Of a DNA stretch of 64,000 nucleotides, positions 1 through 14,000 are shown piece after piece. Every line of letters begins with the position of its first letter. Position 1 is the first letter of the stretch. The stretch spans positions 16,987,976 to 17,051,975 of the forward strand of contig JABAKD010000025.1 of the NCBI GenBank assembly GCA_012845835.1, given 5' to 3'. This DNA comes from Undaria pinnatifida. Taxonomy: Eukaryota; Sar; Phaeophyceae; Laminariales; Alariaceae. The notes beneath the pieces are model-generated. The model did not search any database, was not told the DNA's origin, and saw only the letters and a program-made list of their open reading frames with translations. The translations under genes were made by a program, and so were the position numbers.

Positions 1-1911
1 TTCTATATGGGCGGGGGGGGGGGGGGGGGGGGGGGCGTACTCATTCTATAAAACTATAATAGATACGTCAGCCGCGATATGGATACATTTAGGGGTCGAT
101 ACTCATTTTTGCAAGCTGCATGATTCACCGGCCGTTCGTTCTTACAGACGTACTCGGAGTATTATTCTATAATATATACATATACAGTTCTCCCATGGAT
201 GTTGCCAGGGTAAACGATTTGCGGCTTGCCTTAGTCATTCGACCATTGACCACGCATCCCTCACGAGACGGAGCACCGTTCCTACTACCAACAGAAACCT
301 CCAACGTTCGGACGCTCAGGGCGTGTCTTTCACACAACAATAAAAAACATTTTTTTTTTCATCTTATCTCCTTCCTGTTTGGCCGTCTGTGGCCCCCATC
401 AAAATTCTAGGACAGCGATTATTTTCTCGCTACTGTCTAATGTACCACAATTCTCCATGTCACACCCGTCTATTTTTTTCGCCTCCGCTAGCATTCCGTT
501 TCTTCTGGAACGGTCCACATTCCCCCATCATGTGCGGTCTACTCTCGTCCGTGTTGCCACAGGGGCACTTCTGCGCGCCTCCTTCCATCCCACCACTGGT
601 ACCCCTCTTCTTTTTTGCACTCTCAATGGGTGAACCCCCCGTTTATCTCTAAACGTTCTTCCTCCCTCACCCTATTTCTAAGCGCTAGCCTTCCCTTGCT
701 CCTATCCTTCCGTTGGCTTCTGTCTTGTACCCCCCGAACTTTTCTATGGACAGTATCTCTTTGTTTCCTCATATCATACTCGTACCTGATAGGTCCTTCC
801 AAACTTTTTCGACTACGCTATCCCACCTTAGTCCAGCTCGACCTTTTCGTTATTTTCTCCCACACAACCCTATCAGCTATTGCTGGCAACCTCGTTTTTG
901 GTATGTTCATTACTCTACGTTGCCATCTCAACTTTCTCACGTCTGTCTGGGTATTAAGAGAGTGCATTCCTACTTCAGTTCTTAGTAGTGTATTACTCGT
1001 CGTGTGTTGAGCATCCTGCTATAGCAATTTTTACGCTGCTCTCATCTATACCGTATCACTTGTCGTATTTGAGTATCCTGTTACGGTGTTTTCTTAGTCG
1101 GCTGTCATTTGTACTGTTTCCAGCTGTTTTACGAACTTCGTGTTCCCTTCTCGCGCTTCTCCATATTCTAGCTGTGGCGCGATCACATTCATCATAGTAC
1201 ATGTTATATTCCTAGTATCAAACTGCGAGTCTGTCAGGATTGTATCCATCTTCCCTTCGTGTACTTTACCCTTTCCTATTTACGTTTGCTATGTGTGCAC
1301 TCCAACAGCAGTATTTTGAGATCTCTACGCCAAGGTATGCGCGCACATGAGTGCTTTGTAGGCCACGTGGTACGTTGATAGTGATGTGTCGTGTGCCCTG
1401 ATATGCAGCACGCGACGGCACGTAAGCCTTCTACGTAGAACTGCTGAAAATTCGTTGTGCACTAATCCCATGTATACTGGTGTATGATCGGTAGTTGGGG
1501 GGGGGGGGGTCATTGTCTCATGCATGGCCGTCATGCGTAGGATGTGAGGGGGGGGGGGTAGCAAGAAAGATAAGGCGTGACACTGGAAGGGGGACGGATA
1601 GCGATCGATTCCCGTTATTTCAACATCAGGCGGTGTGTATTACATTCCGTGCCGGAGTTTGCGGGAAGGAGGGAGGGGATACCATGAAAAACTAAGGTGG
1701 AGATATTAGTCCAGTATTCTACATTTGACTGCACAAGGATCAACGGAGTGTGAGATACGAAAGCGATCTACGAAACGTCTGGAAGCTGCATCCTCACAGG
1801 GACAGGGGACGGATAGCGATCGCTCCCCATTCTTCCAAAATAAGGCGTTGTATGTCACATGCCGTTCCGGGTTTGGGCGGGGCGTTGCAGGGACATACGC
1901 CACCACTGTAC
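1..1911. other. Downstream of the last recognised gene A exon; no gene seen
   Basis: The end of gene A should lie here or beyond the window. Two acceptors could open a last exon in the right phase (gtgcag before 1737, and tttcag before 1437), but neither peptide is convincing. The stretch starts with a poly-G run (10-35), then a frame-conserved repeat copy (about 60-123). Two direct copies of a 90-base sequence lie at about 1571-1665 and 1795-1885. From 150 to 1320 the sequence is T/C-rich without recognisable content. Confidence 0.5.
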
Positions 1912-2001
1912 CTTGCTTCTGTCTTTGACCGTCTGTGCCTGGTCCTCTATCCTCTTAGCCTCTGACTCTTTCATAGCAGCGGCTTCCTCCTCCGTTTCAG
2001 G
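1912..2001 (-). CDS. Gene A exon 18: charged helical segment after R3H
   Basis: Acceptor tttgacag, donor gtacag, 90 bases, phase 0 to 0. Encodes PETEEEAAAMKESEAKRIED and QAQTVKDRSK, rich in Glu, Lys and Ala and likely helical. R3H proteins often carry a charged SUZ-type motif after the domain; this occupies that position but does not match SUZ well. If the donor is not used, the frame runs on 18 codons to a stop. Confidence 0.65.
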
Positions 2002-5000
2002 CTGTCAAAAACAACAACACACGCCACGACATACGGTTACAGCACGCGGGAGCACTTAAGAACTGGGATTGTAAGAAATCGGCAGTTACGAAACGTTACC
2101 TGGTACCAGCGTGTAGTTGTGTTTCGTGCAAAATTCGAGCCAGGCGGCGGTTCCTCCTTCGTTTCAGGTTACCCTCGACAACGTACGAAATCTGGGTTTT
2201 ATGGGGCGGGAATGGATCTTAACATATTTGGAAGCTATGTTCATTTCGAAGGGGAATACATACGAGTATGAGAGAGCGAGTTTGGTGGAGATGAGCTGTC
2301 ATTCAGTAGATAGATAAGGACACAGCGGGTAGTAGAAAAGCAAACCATATACGGCAGAGTACAGAAAACTGGTGGTCATGTGATCATATGAGTTTGGAGA
2401 CTGTACATAGATATGTGTGATGTGATCTGTACAGTGATATGTGCACTGTACGTGTGATCTGTATAGTGATCTGTGTGAGCTGTAAATCGATCTGTGATGT
2501 GTGCAGTGATAAGTGTGATCTGTACAAGATGATCTGTGTGACATGTATAGTTATCTGTACAATATATGTGTGAAATGTATAGTGATATGTACAATGATCT
2601 GTGCGATATGATATGTCCAACGATCCGTGTAATGTATCTGGACGATGATATGATATGTCCGGCCCGCTATATCATATGCATACCTTCCACACACGAAGGG
2701 TTCGATTAGAATCCTCCCCAAGGCTCTCGTGCCCCAGCCCCTCCCCCCCAGCGAGACTGTGTGCTGCGCTCCTTTCCTCCGACGTTAGCTCGCTCGAAAA
2801 CACTAGCTCTTGCTCGGTGCTTTGGGCCACGAACTCGCGCACGCGAGCGGCGATCTGAGTTCGAGGGGGTGGGGTGGGTGGGGTCGGTGGACGGGGTGGG
2901 AGGGCGGCTTGGTTGGGTGATTCAGGGCGGGAAGGCGGGGGGGGGGGGAGCGGAGGGGCGGGGGGGGGGGGGGGTGCTTGAATGTAACCTTACCACATTT
3001 CTTGCGGGAAAAAAGGATGGTGGACTGTTCCAGGGGAAAGAGAACTCTCACCTTTGGGAACTTTAGGTGGATGGGCATGTCGAGACTACTGCCGTCTGTG
3101 ACGGTGATCATGCCCTGCGCAGAGCCCTTTGTATCTCGTGTGACCACTCCGCTGACCCCGCTGGCCAGCTTGACCTCGACCTGCAGCGTGCCCTGCCCAA
3201 ACACAAACAACGGTAGGACCACCATCAAGGACAGCCACGAAAAATATCGACTGTGCTAAAGTAGTGGTCCCTCTATAATGCCGGTTGAGTAGTGCCGGTT
3301 GCCCGCTATAGGGCCTGTGGAGTCGCGTGGCACAGACACGATCAGCCAGTAGTGGCAGAATGCGGAGTAGTGCCGGTTGCCGCTATAGTGCCCGTATTTC
3401 CCTCTATAGTGCACATGACGCCACTACAGAAGGACCAGTACTGTATTAAAACATAATATAATCAAAGCTTTTGTCGTGACCAGAAGCAGTTGCAAAAACA
3501 ACGGCCCACGTATAACTAAATACCCACAAAAAAAAAGCATACTACCTCTAGTTCGCCGAACCAACGAGATATCAGTTTTATTAACACGTCAGAATTAAGC
3601 ATTGGTAGTCATGGGCTCTACGGCCCGACCTAGCGTACTATGATCAGAGGCGAATAGTATAAACATACATATGCAAACCCTTGTCGCGTGCATCTAGTTT
3701 CTCGTGCATACCTGTGCAAGTATGGCAAAGGCACACGAGCAGACGACACGACACTGCCCGCTGCCGATTAACAGGTCTAGAGGATACGTCTACTGTTGTG
3801 ATACGTATAAATAAAGACCAACAAAAACAAGCGTCGGGAAAAAAATCGGACAAAAATGAACAAAAATCGAACCGAAATCGAACAAAACAGTCAAAATAAA
3901 GAAAGGAAACAAAAAGTATCGAAACAAACCCATCAAACGAAAGAACACCGAAAAAAAGGAGGAAACAAAAAAGAAGAGGAAACGATCGAGAAAAAACACA
4001 TGAAAGAAGAAACAGAAAGTGGGCTCCTAAAAAGACAAGCAAAGGGGAAAGGCTTGTCGGCAATATCAAAAGAGGGAAAAACGCACTTGTCGGGTGTGAG
4101 GGGCCAGAGAAAAGCCGAGGGCGGTCTCTGGCAAACAGAATAATATGTTACCAAGTCTGCGTATCTCACCTTAGGTTGCACCTCTACGCGCGTTGCCGCC
4201 TTCTTCTTGTCTCCCCTGTCCCCCTTCCGTTCCCCGTCCTTGACCGTGAAAACTACCTCAGCCCCTTCCCTCAACTCAGCAAAATTCCTGTATGGGACAC
4301 AAAAACGCAACAACAGCAGTCAATCGGGTCAATCGCTGGATGTGCTGTCCCCGCGCTGAGTCCCAGGCATCCACGGGCTATTCCTTTGCTTTAGTCTCGC
4401 CATATCCCACCATACCATTCCCACCAGATCGCCGATTTTGGCGCTCATGCGCACGGTAGTGGTTGTTCATTTTGGGCCATGTGGTGTTTGTGACCGATCT
4501 GACCGATCTGGCCGATCTGATCGATCTATCTGATCGGTGCAGCTCCTCAACTGTGGAAAATTCTGTCGGTTAGTATGACAATTTGACGAGTGTATATTCG
4601 TTTCAGGACTAGCGCATAGAAAAGGTTGGCCGGGTTGTGCGAACGAACGACTTCGAAGCCATGTACCAGGTATAACAGATACGGTGAGCTACTGAAATAT
4701 CGAGATAGTTTCTCATGTTAGGAGCTCAGAAAATCCTTAGAATCTGCTGCATGCGCCCGTAGCGTGGGATGACTCGTTCATAGCGATACAACATTCACGC
4801 TTGTTATACACGGCGTCAGCCATAAGGTTGAAACGCCTGATACGGCCACAACTCAGTTATTGGAATGTATTCTAACGTTGTACTTCGGCGTATTTTCTGG
4901 CCCCCACTCCTTACTCGCAACTACCGGTGATGCGGAAGCAGACGTCTCCGTTGCCCCCCGCGGGGTGCAATGACAGTATCGAGAGTACAATGCCGCTATG

Positions 5001-8000
5001 ACAGTATAGTATATATTTTTGACGTGAGCTACGATAGACGTATTAAGGTATACCTCTTTTTGGCGAAAATATTTTCAGAGTGACGGGGCTCCTTGACCCA
5101 AAATCGTCAGTGTCTTACGTCTTGTTTCACCATGTATATTTGTTTGTATGCCTACAGTGGGCCATGGAGTTATGCTCATCGGGGAAGTACTTCTTAGTTC
5201 ACTCTATTAACAAATCAGCTTTTGGGTGAGGTATACCAACCATTGTTAGGTCAAGCCACCATCCCTACCAAGACAAAAACAATGGTTGGTTGCACCTGTA
5301 CCCGTAGCCTGTGCCGTACCATTCATACCATTACGATCCCCACGCTCACACTCTTGTTCAAACCCACCAATAAATTTGCCACAAAAAACACATACAACAA
5401 AAAAAGTCCAACACAAATATAACACTCTTTTCTCTAGGCTTTTCTGTCTGAAGGTCCAAAGAAGGGCTAAAACATGGAACGACTGGCTTTGGCTTCGCAC
5501 GTCCCAAGACGGTAACGATACCATCGATCAGCTTACTGGCAATCAGAGATGTCGGATTACCGCCGACACAGCTTGTGCTTACGCGAATTACCCCAAAAAC
5601 ATCATATGCGCTGCTCACGGGAAATTACCAAAGTCTAACTGTGGCAACGTGACAGCCAGCGGAGCTGCCCGCGGGAGAAACCGCAGGGATTTCCCATAAA
5701 TATCTGGCTTTAGTGAATAGGGACAGGGGGAGTTACGGAATTGCGGCGGCCCATATCAATTTGTTACCGCTAAAGTAACTCCGCCGTAATACCGCACAGC
5801 ACTATAGGGGTCAGTAAGGCGGCATTGTGCCAGACCAGAGTAACATGACCGCCTTACAGAGGGAAGCCGCCATATTCACGCCAGGCTACGAGTGCAATTC
5901 CCCAGTAGCGCCAAGCGATTTTGACCGCCTTATATAGGGATACCGCCTTATATAGGGATACCGCCTTATGGGGATACCGCCTTATACCGGGAGACCGCCT
6001 TGTCGGGGGACCCCTCCTGTATAGACGTGTGCGGTATTCCGACAGCTTCGCTTGCAATTGTCGGCGATGAAGAAGTAGACGTCCCTCGCTGCCCCCCAAG
6101 GGGCATACCATCCTTGTTACGGAGGAGCATACCTGGTACTAGTTAGCACCCACGATATAAACAAAAACCTTACATATGTATATATATTCCCCTGTTTATT
6201 AGGGCTGTGAGTTGGCTGGAGTTCCCGCCTACTTATTAGTGCCAGCCAACTAACTGAGCGGAAGCCAGCCAAGTAGTCGACTAAAGTCAGGCGAGCAAAG
6301 CGAGCCAACCTCCGCCCCCCGGGCGAGGGGGAGGCGCTGGAGGCGCGCCCGGAGGGGCCGCCGGAGGCGCCTCCGGAGGACCCCGCTTAAGGCGCCGCCG
6401 GGGGCAAAAATTACGCTATTTGGTTTCATATTTTACGCAAAAAGTATGACAAAACGACCTAGTTTAGCGCTGGTTTATATAAGAACTAGGTGAAATAAAA
6501 AAATCGTCGTATTCGCCTGTAAAGGCTATTTGTACGTATAGATACAAAACATTATGTCATGTGATACTGTAAAACAAGGACTAGCGCCCCCTTCGCGTAC
6601 CCCATAAAGTGTTTCCAAACCTAGTGCTGGGATTAGGGGGCTTGGGAAGCCGGCGCTCGTTCACTACAAGGTGGCGAACCGCATCCTTGTCGCTGGTGCT
6701 CGGGCGAGGAGGGGCCGCCACAACGACCACATAATCGATGCAGGCTCCATCACCGCCGTGGTCATTTGACGGGCCGGGCTCAACACCGCCAGCACCTTCG
6801 GCACCGTCATCGGCACCAGCACCGTCGATGGCGATGGGCCGATTCACCATGAGATGCCCCTCTGTTCGCAGCGAGTTTGGGCTCCTGTCGCGGGGAAATG
6901 CGTGCTCTCTACAAAACATGCCTTCGGACAATCAAGGAAAACAAAATACACGAAATAGTTGGATAGTTGGCTCCGCCGCAACTAACTTGAATAACTAGCT
7001 GGAAACTTATAGTCAGCCAACTCACAGCCCTACTATTTGTAGTGCCCCTCTTTGGTCTTGACCGCTTTTATGTTTTATTTTTGCTCATCCCGTCTATTAC
7101 CGTCGCAATTTTTCTTTCCCTTTCTCCCTCCGTAAACGTAACTCAGATCCAGGGTCACAAGTAGGCTCTTCTCCCCCCTCCCCACTACGGTACGCGCCTT
7201 CATTTTTATCGCGAGAAGATTCCAGCTGTTTCTTCCCTCGTCGACTCGCATCGAGTTCTGCCTACCCATGCTGCTAGGCGTTCTCAGCAGTTCATTCCTC
7301 TGATTTTTCATTTTCGCAAATAAACTCAAAAGTCCGATCCACCTGGGATTCCAACCCAGAACCAACTCTAATAGCATTCGAGGGTAACCATTTGATCACC
7401 GGGGCGACCGGCTACTATGTTGCCCCTTAATAATGTAATACCTTTAGTGCTGTATCGGTACGTGTGGTCTACAGGTTCCACTTTGGACGTAAAAATAAAG
7501 GCACCATGGCGGTGCATTACCAGGAAACGGTCCTTTACTTTCCGTCCAGACTGGTATGCTGTAATCGTTACAGCTGTGAGTCGGCACGACTCAATTCACC
7601 CACTAATAGTCGGACCTATAGTTAGTCGTTTCCCGGAAGTGCCGACTATCCAACTTATTGGGTTCCCATACTTGCCGGAATGATTGCCTCATGCGGGATG
7701 CATTATTTCCTTTGGGAGGGGCCCCCTGGGTTGGGGGGTTGATTTGGCTCGCTTTCGCTTGAATTAAGTTGGCAAGCCCGCTGGCCATCAGTCGGCTTCA
7801 CCAGTCGACTTGCCGACTAATGGCAGCTAGTTGGCTAAAAGCACCCACCCATTAGCTACTAGTCGCGAAATCCTGCCGACTGTGAGTCTTCTAGGGCTCA
7901 ACCCCAGCACCCCGGGATGCTTCGCTTATTTATTTTTTGCTGACTTCATCTATTATCTTCGCACTTTTCTTTCTCCTTCTCCCTCCCTAGACGTAACTGA

Positions 8001-11000
8001 GATCCGGGGTCACCAGGTAGGCTCTTCTCTCTCCTCCCCACTACGGTACGTGCCTTCATTTTTATCCCGAGAAGACTCCACCTATTTCTTCCTTCGTCGA
8101 CTCGCATCGAATTGCACAGAAAATATCGAGCGGCTCACTTGCAAGTGTCGGCGATGCGGAAGTAGACGTCCTCGTTGCCCCCCAAGGGGCGGATAAAGCC
8201 GAAGCCGCCGTCGCGCAAGCTCCGAACCACACCTTCCGAGCGCTCGCCCCCGAAGCTGATGAGCCGCACGTTTTTCACCTGGGTCTATGAACACGAGCGG
8301 TGGGAGCAAAAGCAACCGCAAAGGTTAAACCGGTTTAAACTGGATTGTAAAACACCATTGTTTTTTGTCAGGGGCTGTTCGCGGGTCGAACCCGGCCCGC
8401 GTTGTTATTTGTCAGGGCTTTTCGCGGGTCATCACCCGGCCCGCGGGTCAGCTCAGGAGGTATTCACACACTCGCGAGTCCAGTCAAGCCGGGTCAGAAG
8501 TTGTTGGAAATCTCATGGGTCGGGTCTGGAGCCGGTCATTTCGAGATGTATATATTTTGTGAGTGCGGGGGGGCTGATTAGGCTCGCATCGCCTGATTTA
8601 AGTTGGCAAGTCGGCTGGGCACCAGTTGGCTTCGCCAGCCGACGTGACGACTTGAGTCAGTTAGTTGGCTAACGGCATCTGTCGATTAGATAGTAGTCTT
8701 GAACTCCTGCCGACTCACAGCGCTATGAATTTAGTCCCCATAGCTCCATTACCTACAACAGTTGCATTTTTTTAGTCACAACACTTCCATTTGCCCCAAC
8801 AGAGCCAATAAACCCAGTAGCCCCAACAGCGTATGTACTGTATATAGCCCCAACAGATAAAACAGTAGAGCTGTAAGTCCGCAGGATTTCACGACTAATA
8901 TGTACCCGGCGCGTTCGCCAACTATCTGACTTGAGTCGTCGAGTCGGCTGGCGAAGCGAGCCGATGCCCAGCCGACTTGCCGACGTAAGTCAGGGGAGCG
9001 AAGCAAGCCAAATCACCCCTCCCCCCCCCCCCCCAGCGCCCACAAAAGAAAAAATACATCTCGCATTAAGAAATCCTTCCTAACGGTATGCAAACCCAAC
9101 AAGTCGGACAGTCGGCACCTCCGGGAAACGACTTACTATTAGTCCGACTAATAACCAGTTGGTGACTTAAGTCGTGCCAATTCACAGCCCTATAAAATAG
9201 CTTAACTGGTCCCAATCGCGTGGCCGTGTCACCCGCGCGGTAGGAGCAACAGCAACGAGAACAGATAGAGCTTGGGATAGTGCAATAGCCCCAATACCTC
9301 CAATAGTTCCAATGGCTGCAAAAAACCTTAGTCCCAATAGCTGCAACATCTGCAACGGCTGCAATATCGTTGTCATAATACATCCATTACCACCAATAGA
9401 CCCGGTAAACCCAGTATCATAGCCCCAATTGTTCAAGTAACCCCAACAGCAAATATGCTAAAATAGCTTGACTAGTCCAAATAGCCCCAATAGCTGTAAC
9501 ATTCGACAAAGCAATAAACACTTCCGATACCACTTTTACATAAGCTTGTGGCCTCAACAGACCCGATAGCTCCAACAGCTCCAACATTTCAAATGCAGTA
9601 GCTGCAATAGCTGAAAATAGTCCCAATAGTCATTATCGTAACCGTTCCATTAGCCCCCATAGCTCCAACAGCTCCAACAGCTCCACCAGTCCCATAGCTC
9701 CAATAGCAAGTCCCAATAGTTCAAATAGCCCCACAAGGGTGGTATCTTAATCCACGCCAAGCTGGTCCACACTAGCCCCGACAGGCCCCGTAGACACAAT
9801 ACTCCACTGATTCAAGTAGCCTCTTACCTTTGTCCCCCCAAGCTTCGACTTCCAGAGGTCTGCCTCGATTACGTCTCCTACTTCCAGGGTAGGAACTTGG
9901 CTTTTCCCTAACTCCTTGTGGTTCAAAGCCGCCAATATGTTTGTCGCCACCTCGCTAGCATCAGATGCCTCACCCTCTCCTCCTCCTCCTCCTCCACCTC
10001 CTCCACCTCCTCCACCTCCTCCTTCTCCCCCCCCTTCTCCTCCTCCTCCTTTTTCTCTTTTCTCGTCTCCTTCCTTTAGTCCCGGAAGGGAGGGAGGGAT
10101 GATGAACCGTGCAACCCCGGGTTGCATACCGCCACCTTGCCCTCCTCCTTTATAGTTGACACGCAACACAACGTGGGAGTTCCGCACAACGAACATGGCA
10201 TAGGGGATAGGGGGGGGGGGGGGGGGGAGGGGGAGGTGACTTAACACTACTCTGCTGGAGGCATACCGATGACCTTGGAACGCGGGAATACTCGTAGCAC
10301 AAGGTTACAAAACAAAAAACGGGTCGTTCCGCTTGAAAAACCTGCCTGCCATCAACGACGACCACACCACTTGCCACAGCAACCAACCTGGGAACACAGG
10401 CTACCATAGACAGCAAGTACACTGTCACTTCAGAGGCGGCGTGACACGATAGAGGTAGCTCTTCTTTTTTCTGTTTTCGTTTTCTGAAAGAAGGGGTCTC
10501 CTCACCTCAACCCAAATTCGTCCGAGTGTCATCGCTGTTTCGCGATATTTTTTCGTCTTCCAAATCACGGCGCTCCTTAACCCAAAACCGTCGCGTTTTT
10601 TTTTTTTTCGTTTTTATTTTCTGAGCGACGGGGTCCCTTAACCCACTTCCAACTCGTATTCTTGTTTCCTAGTCTCAACTCCCCAACTGTTTTTATTCCC
10701 CACGTCGGGACTGCGGTGCTAAACGAAAGGGTTAACGAAAAATCGTTGGAGTGGCATTGCTGTTTTGCGATTATGTTTTTTTTTCGACAGTTAGGCCATG
10801 GGGGGTGTTGTTCATCGATTTCGATTTGCACTTCCAGCTCACTCGAAAATTGTTTTATTTCTTGGTAAAGTAGTTCAATACTACAGTAGTTCAGGAGTTC
10901 AGTAGTTCAGGAGTACAGTAGTACAGTAGTACAGTAGTTCACTAGTTCAGTTGTCCAGTAGTCCAGTTGTCCAGTAGTCCAGTAGGGGTACAGAGCTCCC

Positions 11001-14000
11001 CAGGTGAGAAAGGGGCCTCCGAAGGCAAATAAATACTAATGGTGCACCTCTACCGCAGCATGTGTCTTAACCCCTTTAGAGCCGAAAAGGTCCTCCCTAT
11101 ACCAATTTCTAGTAAGTTGTCCCCAGAAACGGGTTTGCAGTGGTAAAAAGGCGTTAGGACGACGTATATATACCTCACTCAAAAACTGTCGATACCCCGA
11201 TGAACAAACCCATGGCCTACAGTAGGTCTACAGAACAAACAAATCCAGCAAAACAAGAGAAAGACACTCCGACGACTGTATCATTAGCTTACTAAGACCG
11301 GTGACAATGGAAGGCCAAAAGTTTGAAGTTTCCGAAGATCCGAGCCAAACTTTGCCTGAACGGTCGCCTATGGACCCAATTAACGGTCGCCTATGGACCC
11401 AATTTAGTAGAATTATTTTTTGAAACTTTCCAGACTTCCGGGAAAAAACGATCTCTCGCGGCGATCTTGGCCAACATCGGACCGAGAAGTTCTCGAGCAG
11501 ATCTTGGATTAGACGCGGCGCAATTTCGTGTTCTCCACACACTTCGTTCGACGAAATCAGCGATAGCGTCGTGCACTCTGAACGTGGCGAGCTCGTTAGG
11601 GGCTCCGACCCCCCAATGGGGTAGAGCACTCACTCTACGGCCGGTGATTTGTGGCGGGCGCCGATCAGGCTTCTGTTAAAAACACATTTGGCGGCTGGTG
11701 TGTAGAAAACTGAGACAAAAACTCTCTTTCATCTCCCAACCGGCCAAAAACAGAATTTTGAGAGGATGTGACAGAAGACCACAGGACAACACAAGCAACC
11801 TCTCACGCCCTAGGGCATGGATCGAGATAAACTCTTGAGCGCTGGCACCTACACTTATGTGGCCTTGTCTGGAACAAAAAGGAGTGGCCATGGGTTGTCT
11901 CTATCTCGATATCGAAGGTCAAACGTGTTTGGTGGGCAGTGTTGATCAAGGCTTGATGAAAAATAAACAAATTGACCTGTTGGACCGCATGACCCAAAAA
12001 AGAGCCAGAAAAAAAAAACATCTTAGTAATATTTTCCCCATAGCGACGTTACCCGGAATCTTTCAGCAAAATAACCCCCGAAAAAAGTTTTGCAAACTTT
12101 TAGGCCAAACTATCGGCTTTCTATTGTCATAGGTCTAAATGGGTTAAGGAGCTCCGGTCATGCATAAAATATTTTTAGCCAAAAAAGGTATACCTGAATA
12201 CCTCTATGGTGCCACGCGTCTATCAATACATAATACGGTAAGGACGGTGGGTGTGCACTCATTTCGTGCACACCCGCAGTCGTGTGACTATATACCCTCG
12301 CATCCCATACAGTGCCGGGATAGATCACGTCGGGTTTTCACCGACCGGGCAGACATCGCGGGCACCAAGCGCGAAAGCGTCGTCCCGGCACACCCCCCTA
12401 TAGCGGTCCCAGGAGATAGATGATGGCCACAGCGGGCCAAACAAGAAGGGCTTGAGATTTAAAAAAAAAAAATGTTACGATAGAGGTAATAAGGTATACC
12501 GCTTTTTGGCGATTTTTTTTGCATACTGGGGGGTCTTAACCAAAAGTTACATCGGAAACATCATTATTTGGCAAGATTATTAGAAAAAAAAAATCTTAAG
12601 CACGTCAGCTGTGAGTTCGACAAATTTAGGCTTGATAGTCACCTTTGCAAGCTGCGTGATACGCCGGCCGCTCGCTTTTACAGACGTATGATCTTCGAAT
12701 TTATATACACGATTGGAGTATCAAACACGGCTTACAAATATGAGTTTCGACGAAACTTTCGATCTCCCAGCTGGAGTGTATTTATATTTTTTATATTACA
12801 TCCTTCGTATATACCATGGTATATTTTTTCCTGTGGATGTTGCCAGGGTGAGCATCAAAAAAACGCATCAATGACCATGGTAGCTATTATTTGTTTGAAT
12901 AACTATGTAAGCATGGGTTTGTTCATCGGTTTGCATTTCCAGTTTAATAAAAAATAAACCGCTTTTGGGTGAGAGGAATATAGAGCCCCTCACGTCATGA
13001 ACCTCAGAAACTAATCCTTGCACCCCCAACGTAGAAATTCTCTAATGCATGGAAGAAACGTAATGAGCGCCCAAACGTTGGAGGTTTCTGTTAGGAGTAG
13101 GAACGGCGCTCCATCTCGATAGAGATGCGTCATCAACGGTCAAAAGACCACGGCAAGCAACAAACGAGTACGCCCCTCTCCCCCCCCGCCCACCCCCCCA
13201 CCCCCCACACACACCTTCTCTCCCTCCGCCGAAGCTCTGCCTGAGAGGTGGCGTAGGCGCCCAGGAGGCCCAAATTTTCCACAAAAATCGAAACGATCGC
13301 TCTAACAAGAAACCCCGCACGCTAACCCAGGCCAGATTCCGTATTCAAGAAATCACCAAAACGACCCGACCCCCTCTTCAAGAAGGAAGCAGCATGCTTG
13401 CCTAGGCTGGATTTCTTATTCAAGAAACGGGATGTTCCGTTATATCATTCATCATATATCATATATCGAGTCATCCCACGCTAGGGGTGCAGCGGATTCC
13501 ACAAATTTTCTGAGCTCTTAACATGAGGAGCTCAATATCTCACCATCATCACCATCATCACCCGCAACATGACTTGGAAGGCATTCTTTCGCGCAACCCG
13601 ATCGACACTTGTATGCGATAGTTCTACAATAGTCCTACAGTAGTCCTACCTTACAGTAGTCCTACAGCCGTTGTACAGTAGTCCTACAGCAGTCGTACAG
13701 TAGTCCTACAGTAGTCCTACAGTAGTCTTACAGTAGTCCTTTAGTAGCAGTCCTACAGTAGCCCGAAAAAAAAATATTCGCAAGCTTATCATATATACTT
13801 ATGTACTAACCCATAGTGCCACACTTCCGGAGCTCAACCGGTAACTAGGTCAGAACATGTTCACCTAAAAAAAAAAAGCCCTACCGTGGGTTGACTCGCA
13901 CTACAAATAAACCCACCTTCTCTTGGCCCTCCAAAACTCTGTCTCTGGGGTAGCGTAGGTGCTCTCTCCACCGTCCCCCTGACGCACACATGAGTCTGCT

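Larger units (their letters stand above)
10148..13916 (-). other. Gene A intron 12
   Basis: 3.8 kb. Contains family R3 repeat, two microsatellites, a frame-conserved pair, a family R2 copy and the copy of the exon 12 edge. An open minus-strand stretch at 10255-10385 (LVAVASGVVVVDGRQ) lacks a good donor and was not called. Confidence 0.6.

Noticed and set aside
10150-10428. Additional gene A exon (VAVASGVVVVDGRQVF)
   Set aside because: No good donor in the right phase, and exons 12 and 13 already join in frame.
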